From the NCBI GenBank assembly GCA_002811645.1, contig PDIP01000033.1, forward strand, positions 1-64,000: DNA of 64,000 nucleotides. Direction: 5' to 3'. The notes below the pieces were generated by a model. It worked only from the letters and a program-made list of their open reading frames with translations, searched no databases and was not told where the DNA came from. Both the position numbers and the translations under genes were made by a program. Numbering within the stretch: position 1 is the first letter of the stretch; every line of letters begins with the position of its first letter. Positions 19,838-28,971 of this stretch are shown here, piece by piece. This DNA comes from Corallochytrium limacisporum (Eukaryota > Opisthokonta).

Positions 19838-20860
19838 CTAGTTTTGTTGACACAATTTTCGCAAGTACGTGCTGCTCAACTTGGCTGCTGCATCATTCTC
19901 GGGCCCAACAAGGTCAATGACCACGCTATCCAGCTCGGACAACCCCAGTTTTATCCGGTGCTTGTTGATCATGTTGACACCTTCAGCAGTTTCCTTGCTC
20001 ACAATGATGGTATGAAGGTTTGGGTCGTTGCCAGCGGGACCCATGGGTTCCACAATAGGCACAATTTCGTATGTAATGTCACTCCGAACCATTTCCAGGA
20101 AACTCCGCACCTTGGCGATTCTGCGGTCAAGTGGCTCCAAGAATTCACCGTGTTTCTTGTTCTTCAACAGTGCTTCCGCGCTCACACCAACTACCAGACG
20201 ACGTGTTGCCGTAAGAGCAGCGATGGTCAGCAGCACCTTATGGCCTCCGTGCAGATGATCAAAAGTGCCTCCACAACAGACCCCTTCGGCCTGGCTGTCC
20301 CGTAATGTACGGTCACCATTACCTAGCTGCTCAAGCAAAGGTGATGGCGGCCCTACAGCACCTTGGCTGATACTCAACGAGGATCCTTCTTGTAGTCCCG
20401 TGATGCGGAAAATCGCAAGCGGACCGAGTCCTTCTTGTTCACGTTTCGCATTGGCATCAACAACCCACTGTTGCTCCTGATTGGATACCAAGAGTCCCTG
20501 GAAGTCTTCCACAAGCACGGGATCGTACCCACAAACTGAGGGGAGAATTATGTTGCAGTTCATGAACGGTCTATCCAGTCTGCTAGCAACTTGGAACATA
20601 AGGTAGTAAAGACGAATCAGGAAGTCTTGCAGGCGGTGGACACCCGTATCCATAAGTTGCTTATCCTCGACGAGAACAACCAAGTGCTTACTGGTTACTC
20701 CAACTGCCTCTTCGAGCTGTGCTAAGGTCTCATGTTCATCCACCTGGCCATGAACATGGAGATTAATGTGGGCAAGGGCGGCCCGAAAGAGGGCTGGTTT
20801 CGCTGCAATCGTCATTGTGCTAAGCTGTTCTATGTGAGATAAATCCGTTTCTATATGCAC
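19838..20860 (-). CDS. PPAT: Phosphopantetheine adenylyltransferase (CoA synthesis), eukaryotic type, stand-alone
   Basis: Would transfer AMP from ATP to 4'-phosphopantetheine to make dephospho-CoA. The nucleotidyltransferase domain is residues about 190-335: GGTFDHLHGGHKVLL (200-210 region, the T/HxGH motif), VGVSAEALLKNKKHGEFLEPLDRRIAKVRSFL, then HTIIVSKETAEGVNMINKHR and SSTYLRK (the IS-S-T-x-x-R-like end). The first 190 residues resemble the N-terminal part of human COASY. Human COASY is fused to dephospho-CoA kinase; this protein ends after the PPAT domain, as in fungi and plants. The 340-residue length fits. The start could be Met1 (20860) or Met16 (20815). It is convergent with the upstream orphan gene, with a 7-nt gap. 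Confidence 0.9.
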   Translation of the reverse strand: MHIETDLSHIEQLSTMTIAAKPALFRAALAHINLHVHGQVDEHETLAQLEEAVGVTSKHLVVLVEDKQLMDTGVHRLQDFLIRLYYLMFQVASRLDRPFMNCNIILPSVCGYDPVLVEDFQGLLVSNQEQQWVVDANAKREQEGLGPLAIFRITGLQEGSSLSISQGAVGPPSPLLEQLGNGDRTLRDSQAEGVCCGGTFDHLHGGHKVLLTIAALTATRRLVVGVSAEALLKNKKHGEFLEPLDRRIAKVRSFLEMVRSDITYEIVPIVEPMGPAGNDPNLHTIIVSKETAEGVNMINKHRIKLGLSELDSVVIDLVGPENDAAAKLSSTYLRKLCQQN

Positions 20861-21083
20861 TCCTTGTTTCTTTACTTGGAGCCTATGCTACTACGTATCC
20901 ATATTTCGTCTGTTGCTCAACTGATGGTCTCTTTTCTCTTGTGGTGTTTCTGAACTCTGACATTGCATCCCTTGATATGAAGATCTCCAGCGTTTGAAGT
21001 AGCTACGGATTGAAGAAACAGCCGTTGGGACAAGCCTGCAGCTGGGAAGAGTCTGGGCACCCTCTCCCGCCCGCACCGTCTTC

Positions 21084-21098
21084 GGCTCTCTCTCTCGC

Positions 21099-21143
<45 letters not shown>

Positions 21144-21147
21144 CTCG
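21084..21147. repeat. (CT)n microsatellite
   Basis: About 64 bases of CT repeats, interrupted at four places by a G (CTCG). It lies 224 bases upstream of the PPAT start on the plus strand, which is GA on the gene's own strand. A GA tract near a start resembles GAGA-type promoter elements, but a neutral microsatellite is equally possible. Confidence 0.95.
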
Positions 21148-21266
21148 TCAATTCCGAAAGTTTCAACCCGGTACTCACAGAAGCGAACTCTTTCCCACTT
21201 CAATATGCAGGTGAACAGTTGGGTCAGTAATGGCGGCCACCTCGACACTGTTGTAATGCACTCACG

Positions 21267-21278
21267 CCCCCCCCCCCC
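21267..21278. repeat. Poly(C) run of 12
   Basis: Twelve C followed by a 90-base stretch that is nearly all C and T, with several CCCTCC words. It is in the same divergent region as the CT microsatellite. Confidence 0.9.
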
Positions 21279-22062
21279 AAATCACCCCCCTTCTCCTCCC
21301 ACTCAGTCACCCTCCCGTTCCCCACCCACCTCACCCTTGCCTTGGGACCAGAGCCCACCGGCACGACGTTTTCAAACGCCTGCGGGCACGCACTACTATC
21401 GGCTCACATGACCATTTCTTCACCCATCACCACCCCCTCTACCCGGCCGACCGACTGACTCCCAACGGCTAATCATAAACCCCGTCGTTCATCTTTTTCT
21501 TCCCAAGGAAGAAAAAAGCCACTGTCGGGGAGTAGGGCTATTATTACTTACTGTTTGGTGCCGTGAACGAAGACAATGTGAAGCACTGCTTGTGTGTTGT
21601 ATCCTCCGTGTTGTGTACAGGACGCATGGCGCATTCGTACCTTGGTTCGCATGGTATTGGTTTGTTTCCAAATTTTGAAACTAGTGTTCCTGAATCACAG
21701 CCGAGCCAAAACCACAAGCAACCGCCCCAGCATGGAGGTGAATAGGAAAAAGCACTGAGAGAGTAGACAACTACTATGAAGTTCCATGTGTCAGCATGTA
21801 TCTCTATGGCACGGCCAGGCAAATGGCAGCGATTGGTGGTCGAAACATCAACAAAAGAGCGCTGCGGCGGTACCTTCTTGGGACGTATCACGGATTGATT
21901 GTGATGATGACAAATGTTACAGCTCACTGCGGAACTGGGGATGGTAGCAAACAAATCTGACGTGCTCGTTAGTGGTGGTTTTTATCCGCTCCCGTGGTCG
22001 CGCAGGTATATCTTCGTCCCGTTTCCCCCGCCCCCGAGACCCTGGGTGAACGACGGGTAGGA

Positions 22063-22073
22063 GGGGGGGGGGG
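22063..22073. repeat. Poly(G) run of 11
   Basis: Eleven G in the divergent PPAT/PLPBP interval, about 690 bases upstream of the PLPBP start. Purine-rich sequence follows. Confidence 0.9.
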
Positions 22074-22755
22074 AAGGAAGAGTGAGAGTTTCGGACTGGT
22101 AATCTCTACTTGCCGTGCACGCAGCAAGCGTACACAACGCATTACGTAGCGGTAGAAAGTAACTTAGAATTGACAGCCATGGACAGAACTGAAAAGTGTT
22201 TTCCTTGCGTCTGCAAAGGGACACACCGAGGCATAGGGTCGCCTGGGGATTGGTGCTCTGTCTGCCATACCCCTTGTCCATCACACCGGACGAGGGACTG
22301 CAGGCGCGATCTGCATTTAGAATTTTTCCCTTTTTGTTTTTGCAATTTTTCGGGGCCGCTTTGGGTGGGGCCTCCTCTCGCGTCTTGTATTTCTGGACGT
22401 GGACGGGGGATTGAATTAATATACGGATAAACGTCTGATTTCAAGGCCGCACGGGGCAGCGAAAAACAGTTCGTTCTTGTTCGGATCCCATGACAAGGTT
22501 AAGCATACGGTCCCGTGGGAGCAGCCCTTGACTGTGAGCAAGGTAACAAGGTATTCGATAATCGTTTACTTTTCTACCGAGTAGAAGACAAATGTGCTGA
22601 TATCACTGAAAAAGCACTATGCTCTGTGATGAATTCGTTAAAAGAACAGCGTCCTGAAAGACCATAGTAAACTCACGGTACATAGAAATTTCGAATGTCG
22701 ACGTAGTATGTCATTGCGGGTTGACCTTTCATAGTGGACGAAACAAAGAATACCT

Positions 22756-23652
22756 ATGCTTGGGATTTCTCGTACAGGCATCTGGAAGACGGCAACTCAG
22801 CACCTTGTACAAAATCAGCACAGCACGAAGCATATTGCACACAAAGCAAAGTTTAGGGTCGCCCCCATCTCCACATGTACCAATAGACTAAGCAGAAAGA
22901 TGACGTCAGATGAAGAAGTTAACCCTGTCGAGATCCAGAGAGCGCTGACGGCTGTACGCCAGAGGGTTGAGAAGGCCTGTGACGATGCTGAAAGACCAAT
23001 AGAGGGCGTGCGGTTGGTGGCTGTGAGCAAGACGAAGCCTTATGACGCACTTCGGGCTGCGTACAGTAGTGGACAGCGGCATTTTGGTGAAAACTATGTA
23101 CAAGAGGTTGTGGACAAGTCAAAAGTGCTTCCTGAGGACATTTGCTGGCATTTCATTGGCCATCTACAGTCCAACAAAGCCAAGGATATTTGCGCCATCC
23201 CGAACATGTACATGGTAGAGACCGTCCACAGTGAGAAACTTGCCAACCTGTTGGAAAAGCAATGGGGCTCACAGGAACACAGCACTAACGGGCCCTTGAA
23301 AGTTCTGGTGCAAGTGAACACAAGTGGTGAGGAGAACAAGAGTGGCGTCAAGCCTGGAGAACAGGCGATTAAGCTCGCACAACACATTCGGGATAAATGC
23401 AAGAATCTAAAGTTACAGGGTGTGATGACCATCGGTGCCTTTGATCACAGTGTGGCTGAGAGCGGTGACAATCCAGACTTTTTGAAGCTTATAGACTGTC
23501 GTAAGGAGGTGGCGGAGGCGCTTGAAATGGAACCTGAGGACCTTGAGCTTAGCATGGGCATGAGCAACGACTTCGAGCATGCTATTGAGAAGGGGTCCAC
23601 GAACGTCAGGGTAGGTAGCACAATTTTCGGAGCCCGAAACTACAACAAATGA
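22756..23652 (+). CDS. PLPBP: Pyridoxal-phosphate homeostasis protein (PLPBP/YggS/PROSC)
   Basis: A single-domain PLP-binding TIM-barrel protein that buffers free pyridoxal phosphate. The conserved core starts at Met49 (22900). The PLP lysine lies in VAVSKTKPYDALRAAY, followed by RHFGENYVQEVVDK, WHFIGHLQSNKAK, VLVQVNTSGEENKSGV, and the phosphate-binding end LSMGMSNDFEHAIEKGSTNVRVGSTIFG. All are family hallmarks. The 48 residues before the core (MLGISRTGIWKTATQHL and on) contain Arg, Lys, His, Ser and Thr and no Asp or Glu, which is a convincing mitochondrial presequence. Use of both starts could give mitochondrial and cytosolic forms. The total of 298 residues is slightly longer than bacterial YggS. 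It is convergent with the ABHD10-like gene, with a 91-nt spacer. Confidence 0.94.
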   Translation: MLGISRTGIWKTATQHLVQNQHSTKHIAHKAKFRVAPISTCTNRLSRKMTSDEEVNPVEIQRALTAVRQRVEKACDDAERPIEGVRLVAVSKTKPYDALRAAYSSGQRHFGENYVQEVVDKSKVLPEDICWHFIGHLQSNKAKDICAIPNMYMVETVHSEKLANLLEKQWGSQEHSTNGPLKVLVQVNTSGEENKSGVKPGEQAIKLAQHIRDKCKNLKLQGVMTIGAFDHSVAESGDNPDFLKLIDCRKEVAEALEMEPEDLELSMGMSNDFEHAIEKGSTNVRVGSTIFGARNYNK

Positions 23653-23743
23653 GCGCAACAATCTTAGACAGGTTGGTAACACTTAGTAATATACACTTTG
23701 TACTGTAACACTAATTCCATATCTCGCTCTCGCTCCCAGCTCT

Positions 23744-24649
23744 TTAGAGACTAGGAAGGCTCCTGTTCGCTTTCTTCAGGATGTGATCCAGGTGCATGCA
23801 CAAGAAATCCAAGTGCAGTGGTTCCTTAAGACGGTGATCACCGTCCTTGATAATATGCAATTGTACGTCAGAACCGTCGATGTGCTTGAACAGCTTTTGA
23901 CTCAAGGACCATGGCACATCCCAGTCTTTTCTTCCGTGCATCACGACCACTGGAGTGTCGCCCAAAGGCAACGGTTGTCGCAAAACAAGGTGATCCTTAC
24001 CTTCAAGCATCAGCTTATGACTGTATGGATACGGTTCCTCTTGGTATCGAGACGGTCTATAGAGGACTCCGTTGTCTACCATTTCCTTCCTCTGTTCATC
24101 GCTTAGGTTCGGCCACAGGAGTTCTTCAGTAAAGTCAGGAGCAGCTGCGATCGTGATCAGGCCAATCACCCTTTCAGGAAATGTTCGAGCGAAGAGTGTT
24201 GAAAGCCATCCGCCCATACTTGAACCAACTAGGATCAATTTGTCCGTTTTAGCTGTCTGGGACAGTACAATGTCTTTGCAGTCCTGAAACCAAGTTCCGA
24301 TCCCGCATTCGCTGATCTTCCCCTCCGACTGACCATGGCCAGTGTAATCAAAGCGAAGATAGTTGCACTGGGGGCAAGATTCCCACCATCTTTTCAGTGC
24401 CTCTGACTTTGTCCCGGTGAATTCAGAATTGTAGCCACAGAAGAACACCAGCGTAAATTTCGCCGCAGCGTGGTTGTACTTCTGGAAGGCAAGCTTAAAG
24501 CCATTGCTAGATGTGAGGAATTGCGTGGTAGCCATGATCACAAAGAATAATTTTCCGTTATCCTCAACAAACTCACCAAGAATGGGTCCAGTTCTATAAC
24601 AATCGCTCATTGATATACCAAGGCACCCCAGATTTCGCAGAAAGGCCAA
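23744..24649 (-). CDS. ABHD10: Alpha/beta hydrolase, ABHD10-like
   Basis: Serine hydrolase. Relatives in the ABHD10 group are mitochondrial thioesterases or acyl-glucuronide esterases. Visible motifs: oxyanion region VFFCGYNSEFTGTKSEAL, LRFDYTGHGQSEG, nucleophile GSSMGGWLS (Ser144 of the longest frame), Asp in VVVMHGRKDWDVPW, and catalytic His in IKDGDHRLKEP. The pattern GSSxGGW and the spacing match ABHD10. The first 38 codons contain several acidic residues and little pattern. The Met at 24535 (MATTQFLTSSNG) directly precedes the first beta strand and is a likely alternative start, giving 263 residues. The gene shares a 5' region with ANAPC2, which contains an E2F-like site and a GGGGCCTATTT word. 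Exact substrate is not predictable. Confidence 0.86.
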   Translation of the reverse strand: MAFLRNLGCLGISMSDCYRTGPILGEFVEDNGKLFFVIMATTQFLTSSNGFKLAFQKYNHAAAKFTLVFFCGYNSEFTGTKSEALKRWWESCPQCNYLRFDYTGHGQSEGKISECGIGTWFQDCKDIVLSQTAKTDKLILVGSSMGGWLSTLFARTFPERVIGLITIAAAPDFTEELLWPNLSDEQRKEMVDNGVLYRPSRYQEEPYPYSHKLMLEGKDHLVLRQPLPLGDTPVVVMHGRKDWDVPWSLSQKLFKHIDGSDVQLHIIKDGDHRLKEPLHLDFLCMHLDHILKKANRSLPSL

Positions 24650-25177
24650 CTCTGATATGTCATCAAAGCGTTAGCGGCGACCCAAGGTCTCAGGAATCTC
24701 CTTTTTGGAAAGCAATGTATTCGGGGCCTATTTTCTCTCCCCCCTCCCCACCTCTGAGCCTGGTGGGAGCGCGCCAAAAGACCGGCCTCGGACTGGGGAG
24801 GTTTGTGGCAGGGGGCCCTTGGAGACCGAACGGGAATCCAGAACATCCCTTGGGTGCATTTCCCTTTCTTTTTGGCGACATGTAAATTGAGTTATTTCAA
24901 AACGGGCGACGTAGCAATGATGTACTGATACCATGTGCTAATATCATCGGCGTCGATAACAAGCATTGTGCACCAAGGGGCCTGTACAAGAGTCCACCTT
25001 CACACAACAACATGCCGTGAGGACATGGGAAGTGACCCTTGGAGTGAGCAAGTCACTTATCCCTGCTTATGACTTAGTTTTTAGTCCAGGAGTTTCATAA
25101 ATCTGACTTCTACAAGGAAACGACCAAGGCTGGCTGGAAGCCCTGCCGGCGGCCGGAGGTCCCTAAAGCACACCGCA
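24650..25177. promoter_or_regulatory. Divergent promoter region of ABHD10-like and ANAPC2 genes
   Basis: About 530 bases between two gene starts. It includes GGGGCCTATTTT (24723-24734) and, 35 bases on, an E2F-like GCGCGCCAAAAG (24769-24780), in a C-rich context. The same two words occur 30 bases apart upstream of MCMBP. No gene is visible in the interval. Confidence 0.5.
24769..24780 (+). promoter_or_regulatory. E2F-like site upstream of ANAPC2
   Basis: GCGCGCCAAAAG matches the E2F/DP core GCGCCAAA. It lies about 400 bases upstream of the ANAPC2 start and 120-230 bases upstream of the ABHD10-like start. ANAPC2 is a cell-cycle gene, which makes the site more credible than chance alone. Confidence 0.45.
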
Positions 25178-28159
25178 ATGGACGGCCGGAAACTCGACGA
25201 GGCTGTTCCTGGTGGAAAGGGTGCATCACAGGGTACCAGCAGTCCACGCCTATCGGATGTACACAACCGTCTGCATGAAAGTAATTTGGGACCGGGAATG
25301 GAACACATGAAGAATGTCTCGGGCCGGGGCATCGGTAAAGAAAACAGTCTCGATGAAATGAGTGCCGGAAGAACAGCACGGGCTCGACTGATGCAGTCCG
25401 GATCAACAACTAATTTTGAAGATGGGATGGACACCGATGTTCCACCCTCATATGGTGCATTAGTTTCTGCCTTGGCGGAGTTTGGGCTGACTATACCGTC
25501 TGCTAACTCTTCAATACTCTTACTTCATCAAGATGGAACGCTCCAGAAGTTTCGCGTTTTGCTTGAGACATACTTCGATGAAATTTTCGCACAGGGTTCT
25601 GTATCAAGTGCAAGTACAGGTACTGCACTGTTTGAGTACATTGATGGGTTGCTATCACAACGTGTCGATAAAACAGCAGCAAGTGCAATTGCTGAGTCGA
25701 TGCTCTCAGAGATAGCCAGTATGTGCCGCAGAAAGTTGAGGACTACCACCGTTGCTCATTTGTGCCGAGCCTTTAGGGCGGCTGCCGCACCAATCTGCGA
25801 TAAGATCAGTAGAGAGACACTTGATGCCATTGGCATAAGCATTGGGGAACGTCTCAGTGACGAGAATGACGCTGATACATTCAAGGAGGAGATGATTACA
25901 TCCCTCTTTGGACTCTCGGAAGCGATCGATACTGCTTTGGGGGCGCTTGTCCGGGAGGATAGTGAAGTGAGGAGGATCTGTCGTCACATTGACGAGAATG
26001 CACTACTGCCAGCGGACATTACAGCAGAAATTAGACATGCATGGGGTGCCGAGATGGAATTATCGAACGATGGTGTCATCAATGACTTTGGAACATTTCT
26101 GTCATTTTGGCTATTGTTTGAGCGGACTTTTGAAACCTTACCCCCGACTGGAGCGGAGCTACTTCGTACGCTGATTAGTGGTCTGCAAGAACTTGAGCTG
26201 ACACAGCTCTTAACCTTGCCAGCCTACCGGAAGGCACTGAGAATGGATATGCACGTATATGTTCAGGATACGTGTGCTGGCGAAGACCACTGGATGGAGA
26301 GCTGCTGGCCTCACCTGGATAGCTACTTGGATATCAGTCAACAGACCGTCGTGTTTCGACAGCTGGAATCCATGCTGAGGGTCTCCGAGGACCCTAGACT
26401 GCAATTGACTTTGCAAGAGGAGATGATTGTTTTGCGAAGGCAGCTTCATCAGGACTATGTCTTTCTTCGCGCAGATGAACTGTTCGACATCGCTCGAAGT
26501 TATCCTGAGTCACTTCCCGCAGTGCGTGACCTCAAGCAAGCGATCCAGAAATGTGAGCTAAGCCTTCCGTCCATCAATCAGCGCATTGTTAGTGCCCTGT
26601 CCGGTCAGATTCGGAAGCGTCTGTTGCATCCCGGTATTGATACTGAACGCATTGCTGTCATGTACATCCGGAATATCAAGGTGCTTCGTCTCATTGACCC
26701 AACCGCTGCCCTGGTTGATACAGTTTGCGAAGACATTCGACGCTACCTCCGACGTAGGGATGATACGGTGCGCTGCATTGTTCGCATGATAACAGATGAG
26801 AACGCGGCGCGTGACATCTTCGGGCAGGATGATGACGATGAAGGCGATGAAGAGGACCGCGCGGACATGCAAGGCAGCAAGGACTACGCTGACGTCAACC
26901 GCCTGAGCATCAACACCTGGCACAAATGGAATCCTCTGTTGCCGGAAGCACTCAGCAAGTTAAAACAGCAGCACTTTGCGGGAATACCCTTGCGCGACCG
27001 GCGAATGGCCCACACGGGAGAGATGTTGGGCATGTTACTTGGCATTTACGGTACTCGCGAGAACTTCGTTGGCGAGTACCGGTCACTACTGGCCGAGCGA
27101 TTGTTGGAGAGTATGGACATGGATACGGATCGTGAGGTGCGTTCTTTGGAAATGCTGAAGGTTCATTTGGGTGAGAACAACATGCAATATTGTGATGTCA
27201 TGCTGAAGGATATGGTAGAGAGTAGACGCATGCGACAGAACATTTGTAGTCACTTCCAGAGAACATCACGCGAATGCAGTATTGACGTTTCCAAAATGTC
27301 AATGGCAATTCTCAGTCACCTGTTTTGGCCCACCTTCCGCAGGGATACCATGAATCTTCCGGTTACCATTTATCGGACAATGCAGGTTTACGAGCAAGGA
27401 TTTAAGAGGCAGAAACCCAATCGGTCCCTCCAATTCAAACCGACTGTGGGTATGGTAGAACTGGAAGTCACATTGCCTGATAGGCAGCCCAAGTCATTCA
27501 CTGTGCCGGTAGCAACGGCCGCGATCTTGTACATGTTCCAGGACGCAAATGATGAGGAGGTTACGGCAGCTGTCGACGAAATGAAACGTGCCGAGAGCGA
27601 AGACAACGTCAAGGACGGCATCACATCGCGTACGGGAGTCACTGCCGCTACATCCAAGCCGGAGTGGACCACTCAAGAGCTTAGCCAAACTCTCGGTTTG
27701 GCAGAGGCTACCGTGCGCAAACGAATTGCGTACTGGACGCGCCTGGAGATTCTGAAGGAGTATGCGCCGAATAGATTCTGCACCGCAGAACGTGAGAGTG
27801 AACTCCGACGTGCCATGACCATTGACGCGACTGTAGGTGCCATGAATGAGCCATCACAGAGCATATCAGCCGCGGAACACGATGAGGATGACGATGCCGA
27901 CGACCACGGTGGCGCTCTGAGCTCCGTCAGGGAGAATCAGCAAGAGCAACTCAATCTGATGTGGATGTTTGCCCAAGGTATGCTGCGTAACCTCGGTCCC
28001 CAGAGTGTTGATCGTCTGTGGAATATGGTAAGCATGTATGTGCAAAATTCCGACACCCCAGTACACTGTACCCAGGCTGATTTCAGACAGTTTCTGGATG
28101 TCAAAGTTCGTCAGGACGAACTTCAGGTATCCGGTGGTCTGTACAGTCTCGGTGACTAG
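25178..28159 (+). CDS. ANAPC2: Anaphase-promoting complex subunit 2 (cullin-like scaffold)
   Basis: A 993-residue cullin-family subunit that holds the RING subunit APC11 and forms the catalytic core of the APC/C ubiquitin ligase. After a 90-residue disordered N-terminus come all-helical cullin repeats. The cullin homology region begins around residue 560: LSINTWHKWNPLLPEAL, RDRRMAHTGEMLGMLLGIYGTRENFVGEYRSLLAERLL and LKVHLGENNMQYCDVMLKDM. The part after about residue 700 includes ILSHLFWPTFR and a winged-helix stretch, WTTQELSQTLGLAEATVRKRIAYW. The last 80 residues (LMWMFAQGMLRNLGPQSVDRLWNMVSMYV, then DELQVSGGLYSL) are the APC2 C-terminal WHB domain, which separates it from ordinary cullins. 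An acidic linker (DEDDDADD) precedes it. No intron is needed. The start at 25178 is the first Met in frame. Confidence 0.95.
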   Translation: MDGRKLDEAVPGGKGASQGTSSPRLSDVHNRLHESNLGPGMEHMKNVSGRGIGKENSLDEMSAGRTARARLMQSGSTTNFEDGMDTDVPPSYGALVSALAEFGLTIPSANSSILLLHQDGTLQKFRVLLETYFDEIFAQGSVSSASTGTALFEYIDGLLSQRVDKTAASAIAESMLSEIASMCRRKLRTTTVAHLCRAFRAAAAPICDKISRETLDAIGISIGERLSDENDADTFKEEMITSLFGLSEAIDTALGALVREDSEVRRICRHIDENALLPADITAEIRHAWGAEMELSNDGVINDFGTFLSFWLLFERTFETLPPTGAELLRTLISGLQELELTQLLTLPAYRKALRMDMHVYVQDTCAGEDHWMESCWPHLDSYLDISQQTVVFRQLESMLRVSEDPRLQLTLQEEMIVLRRQLHQDYVFLRADELFDIARSYPESLPAVRDLKQAIQKCELSLPSINQRIVSALSGQIRKRLLHPGIDTERIAVMYIRNIKVLRLIDPTAALVDTVCEDIRRYLRRRDDTVRCIVRMITDENAARDIFGQDDDDEGDEEDRADMQGSKDYADVNRLSINTWHKWNPLLPEALSKLKQQHFAGIPLRDRRMAHTGEMLGMLLGIYGTRENFVGEYRSLLAERLLESMDMDTDREVRSLEMLKVHLGENNMQYCDVMLKDMVESRRMRQNICSHFQRTSRECSIDVSKMSMAILSHLFWPTFRRDTMNLPVTIYRTMQVYEQGFKRQKPNRSLQFKPTVGMVELEVTLPDRQPKSFTVPVATAAILYMFQDANDEEVTAAVDEMKRAESEDNVKDGITSRTGVTAATSKPEWTTQELSQTLGLAEATVRKRIAYWTRLEILKEYAPNRFCTAERESELRRAMTIDATVGAMNEPSQSISAAEHDEDDDADDHGGALSSVRENQQEQLNLMWMFAQGMLRNLGPQSVDRLWNMVSMYVQNSDTPVHCTQADFRQFLDVKVRQDELQVSGGLYSLGD

Positions 28160-28216
28160 AGAGTTTATTTTAGAGAAGCATAAAGAACACTGAAGAGAAT
28201 ATTCGCTTGGTACCTA

Positions 28217-28392
28217 CAGGTTTCTGGTCTTCCTGCAATTCATGGAATTCGAGTCCGGTTTCTTCTACGCGCTTACGGTCCGCACTGTCAATGACGTAAA
28301 TGAGGGCGTCAACATCATCGAAGTCGGCGAATCGCCTTCTGTCCTCCTATGTCCCACATATTCATCGTAAACCCCAGCTGCTGCACACCCAT
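28217..28392 (-). pseudogene. ARL3-like small GTPase fragment with frameshift
   Basis: On the minus strand the sequence reads [21 protein letters not shown], the ARL2/ARL3 switch-2 region with its WDIGGQ motif. After a one-base shift near 28323 it reads [31 protein letters not shown], which matches the following [18 protein letters not shown] strand and helix of ARL3. About six residues between (usually PYWRNYF) are missing. The G1 (P-loop) region is not seen upstream, and the NKxD part is absent downstream. A relic of a gene copy is the simplest reading. A real exon with an unusual structure is less likely. It lies 58 bases beyond the ANAPC2 stop, on the opposite strand. Confidence 0.72.
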
Positions 28393-28592
28393 TGTGTTGA
28401 TTCATTCGCCCTTGAAGTATCTCTAACCTCGGCATGACTGACTGCGTCCTAACACCCTCTCCCCCGCCAGGCACCCCCGGCAACCCCACGGAGGGTCCCG
28501 AGGAGACGGGTTCCCCCTCCCCCCTTCCCTCTCCCGTGGGCCAGCGCCCCGGGGAAGTGCGGGGAGGGCGGGGCTACTGAGGAGCATTTGAA

Positions 28593-28605
28593 GGGGCCTA
28601 TTTTT
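28593..28605 (+). promoter_or_regulatory. GGGGCCTATTTTT word upstream of MINPP1
   Basis: One of four exact copies of GGGGCCTATTT in the window, all outside genes. It lies about 370 bases upstream of the MINPP1 start. Its function is unknown. Confidence 0.3.
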
Positions 28606-28971
28606 CTTCCCGCCATCAACACTTCCGGTGCGTTACAACGCCTCTGCCACTTCACTGCTGGGCCTGCCGTACAATTCCTTTATCCTCAGCTTGAACCACC
28701 GCCGCCTCACTCAGGCTCAAGGCCCCCCTCGGGCGGGGGTGTTTGGAACTGCTGTATTTTTCTTCCGTGGGGCGTTGCAACGGCGCGTCCGGAGCGAGGG
28801 GTGCGTCCGAAGTCGAACGGTGGTCATTTTGAGCCGGGATTTCAGGGGCAGAGGTTCGATGTGGTACAAAATATGCAACAGCTGGCTTTGACAGCTTGAT
28901 TAAGTTTTGGCTAAATGCAATCTTGATGATCATGAACTTCTTTATAAAGTAGTTCTGGTAGTCAACCGAGA

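Larger units (their letters stand above)
20861..22755. other. Divergent intergenic region with CT microsatellite and G/C runs
   Basis: About 1.9 kb between the head-to-head PPAT and PLPBP genes. It holds a CT microsatellite (21084-21147), a 12-C run (21267-21278) and an 11-G run (22063-22073). Open frames (for example 136 codons on the minus strand, 21544-21954) show no family resemblance. Confidence 0.5.
28160..28971. other. Intergenic between ANAPC2 and MINPP1
   Basis: About 810 bases between two plus-strand genes. It contains the ARL3 relic (28217-28392, minus), a GC-rich block (28450-28580) and a GGGGCCTATTTTT word (28593-28605). A TTATAAAG sequence near 28940 precedes the MINPP1 start. 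Confidence 0.5.
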
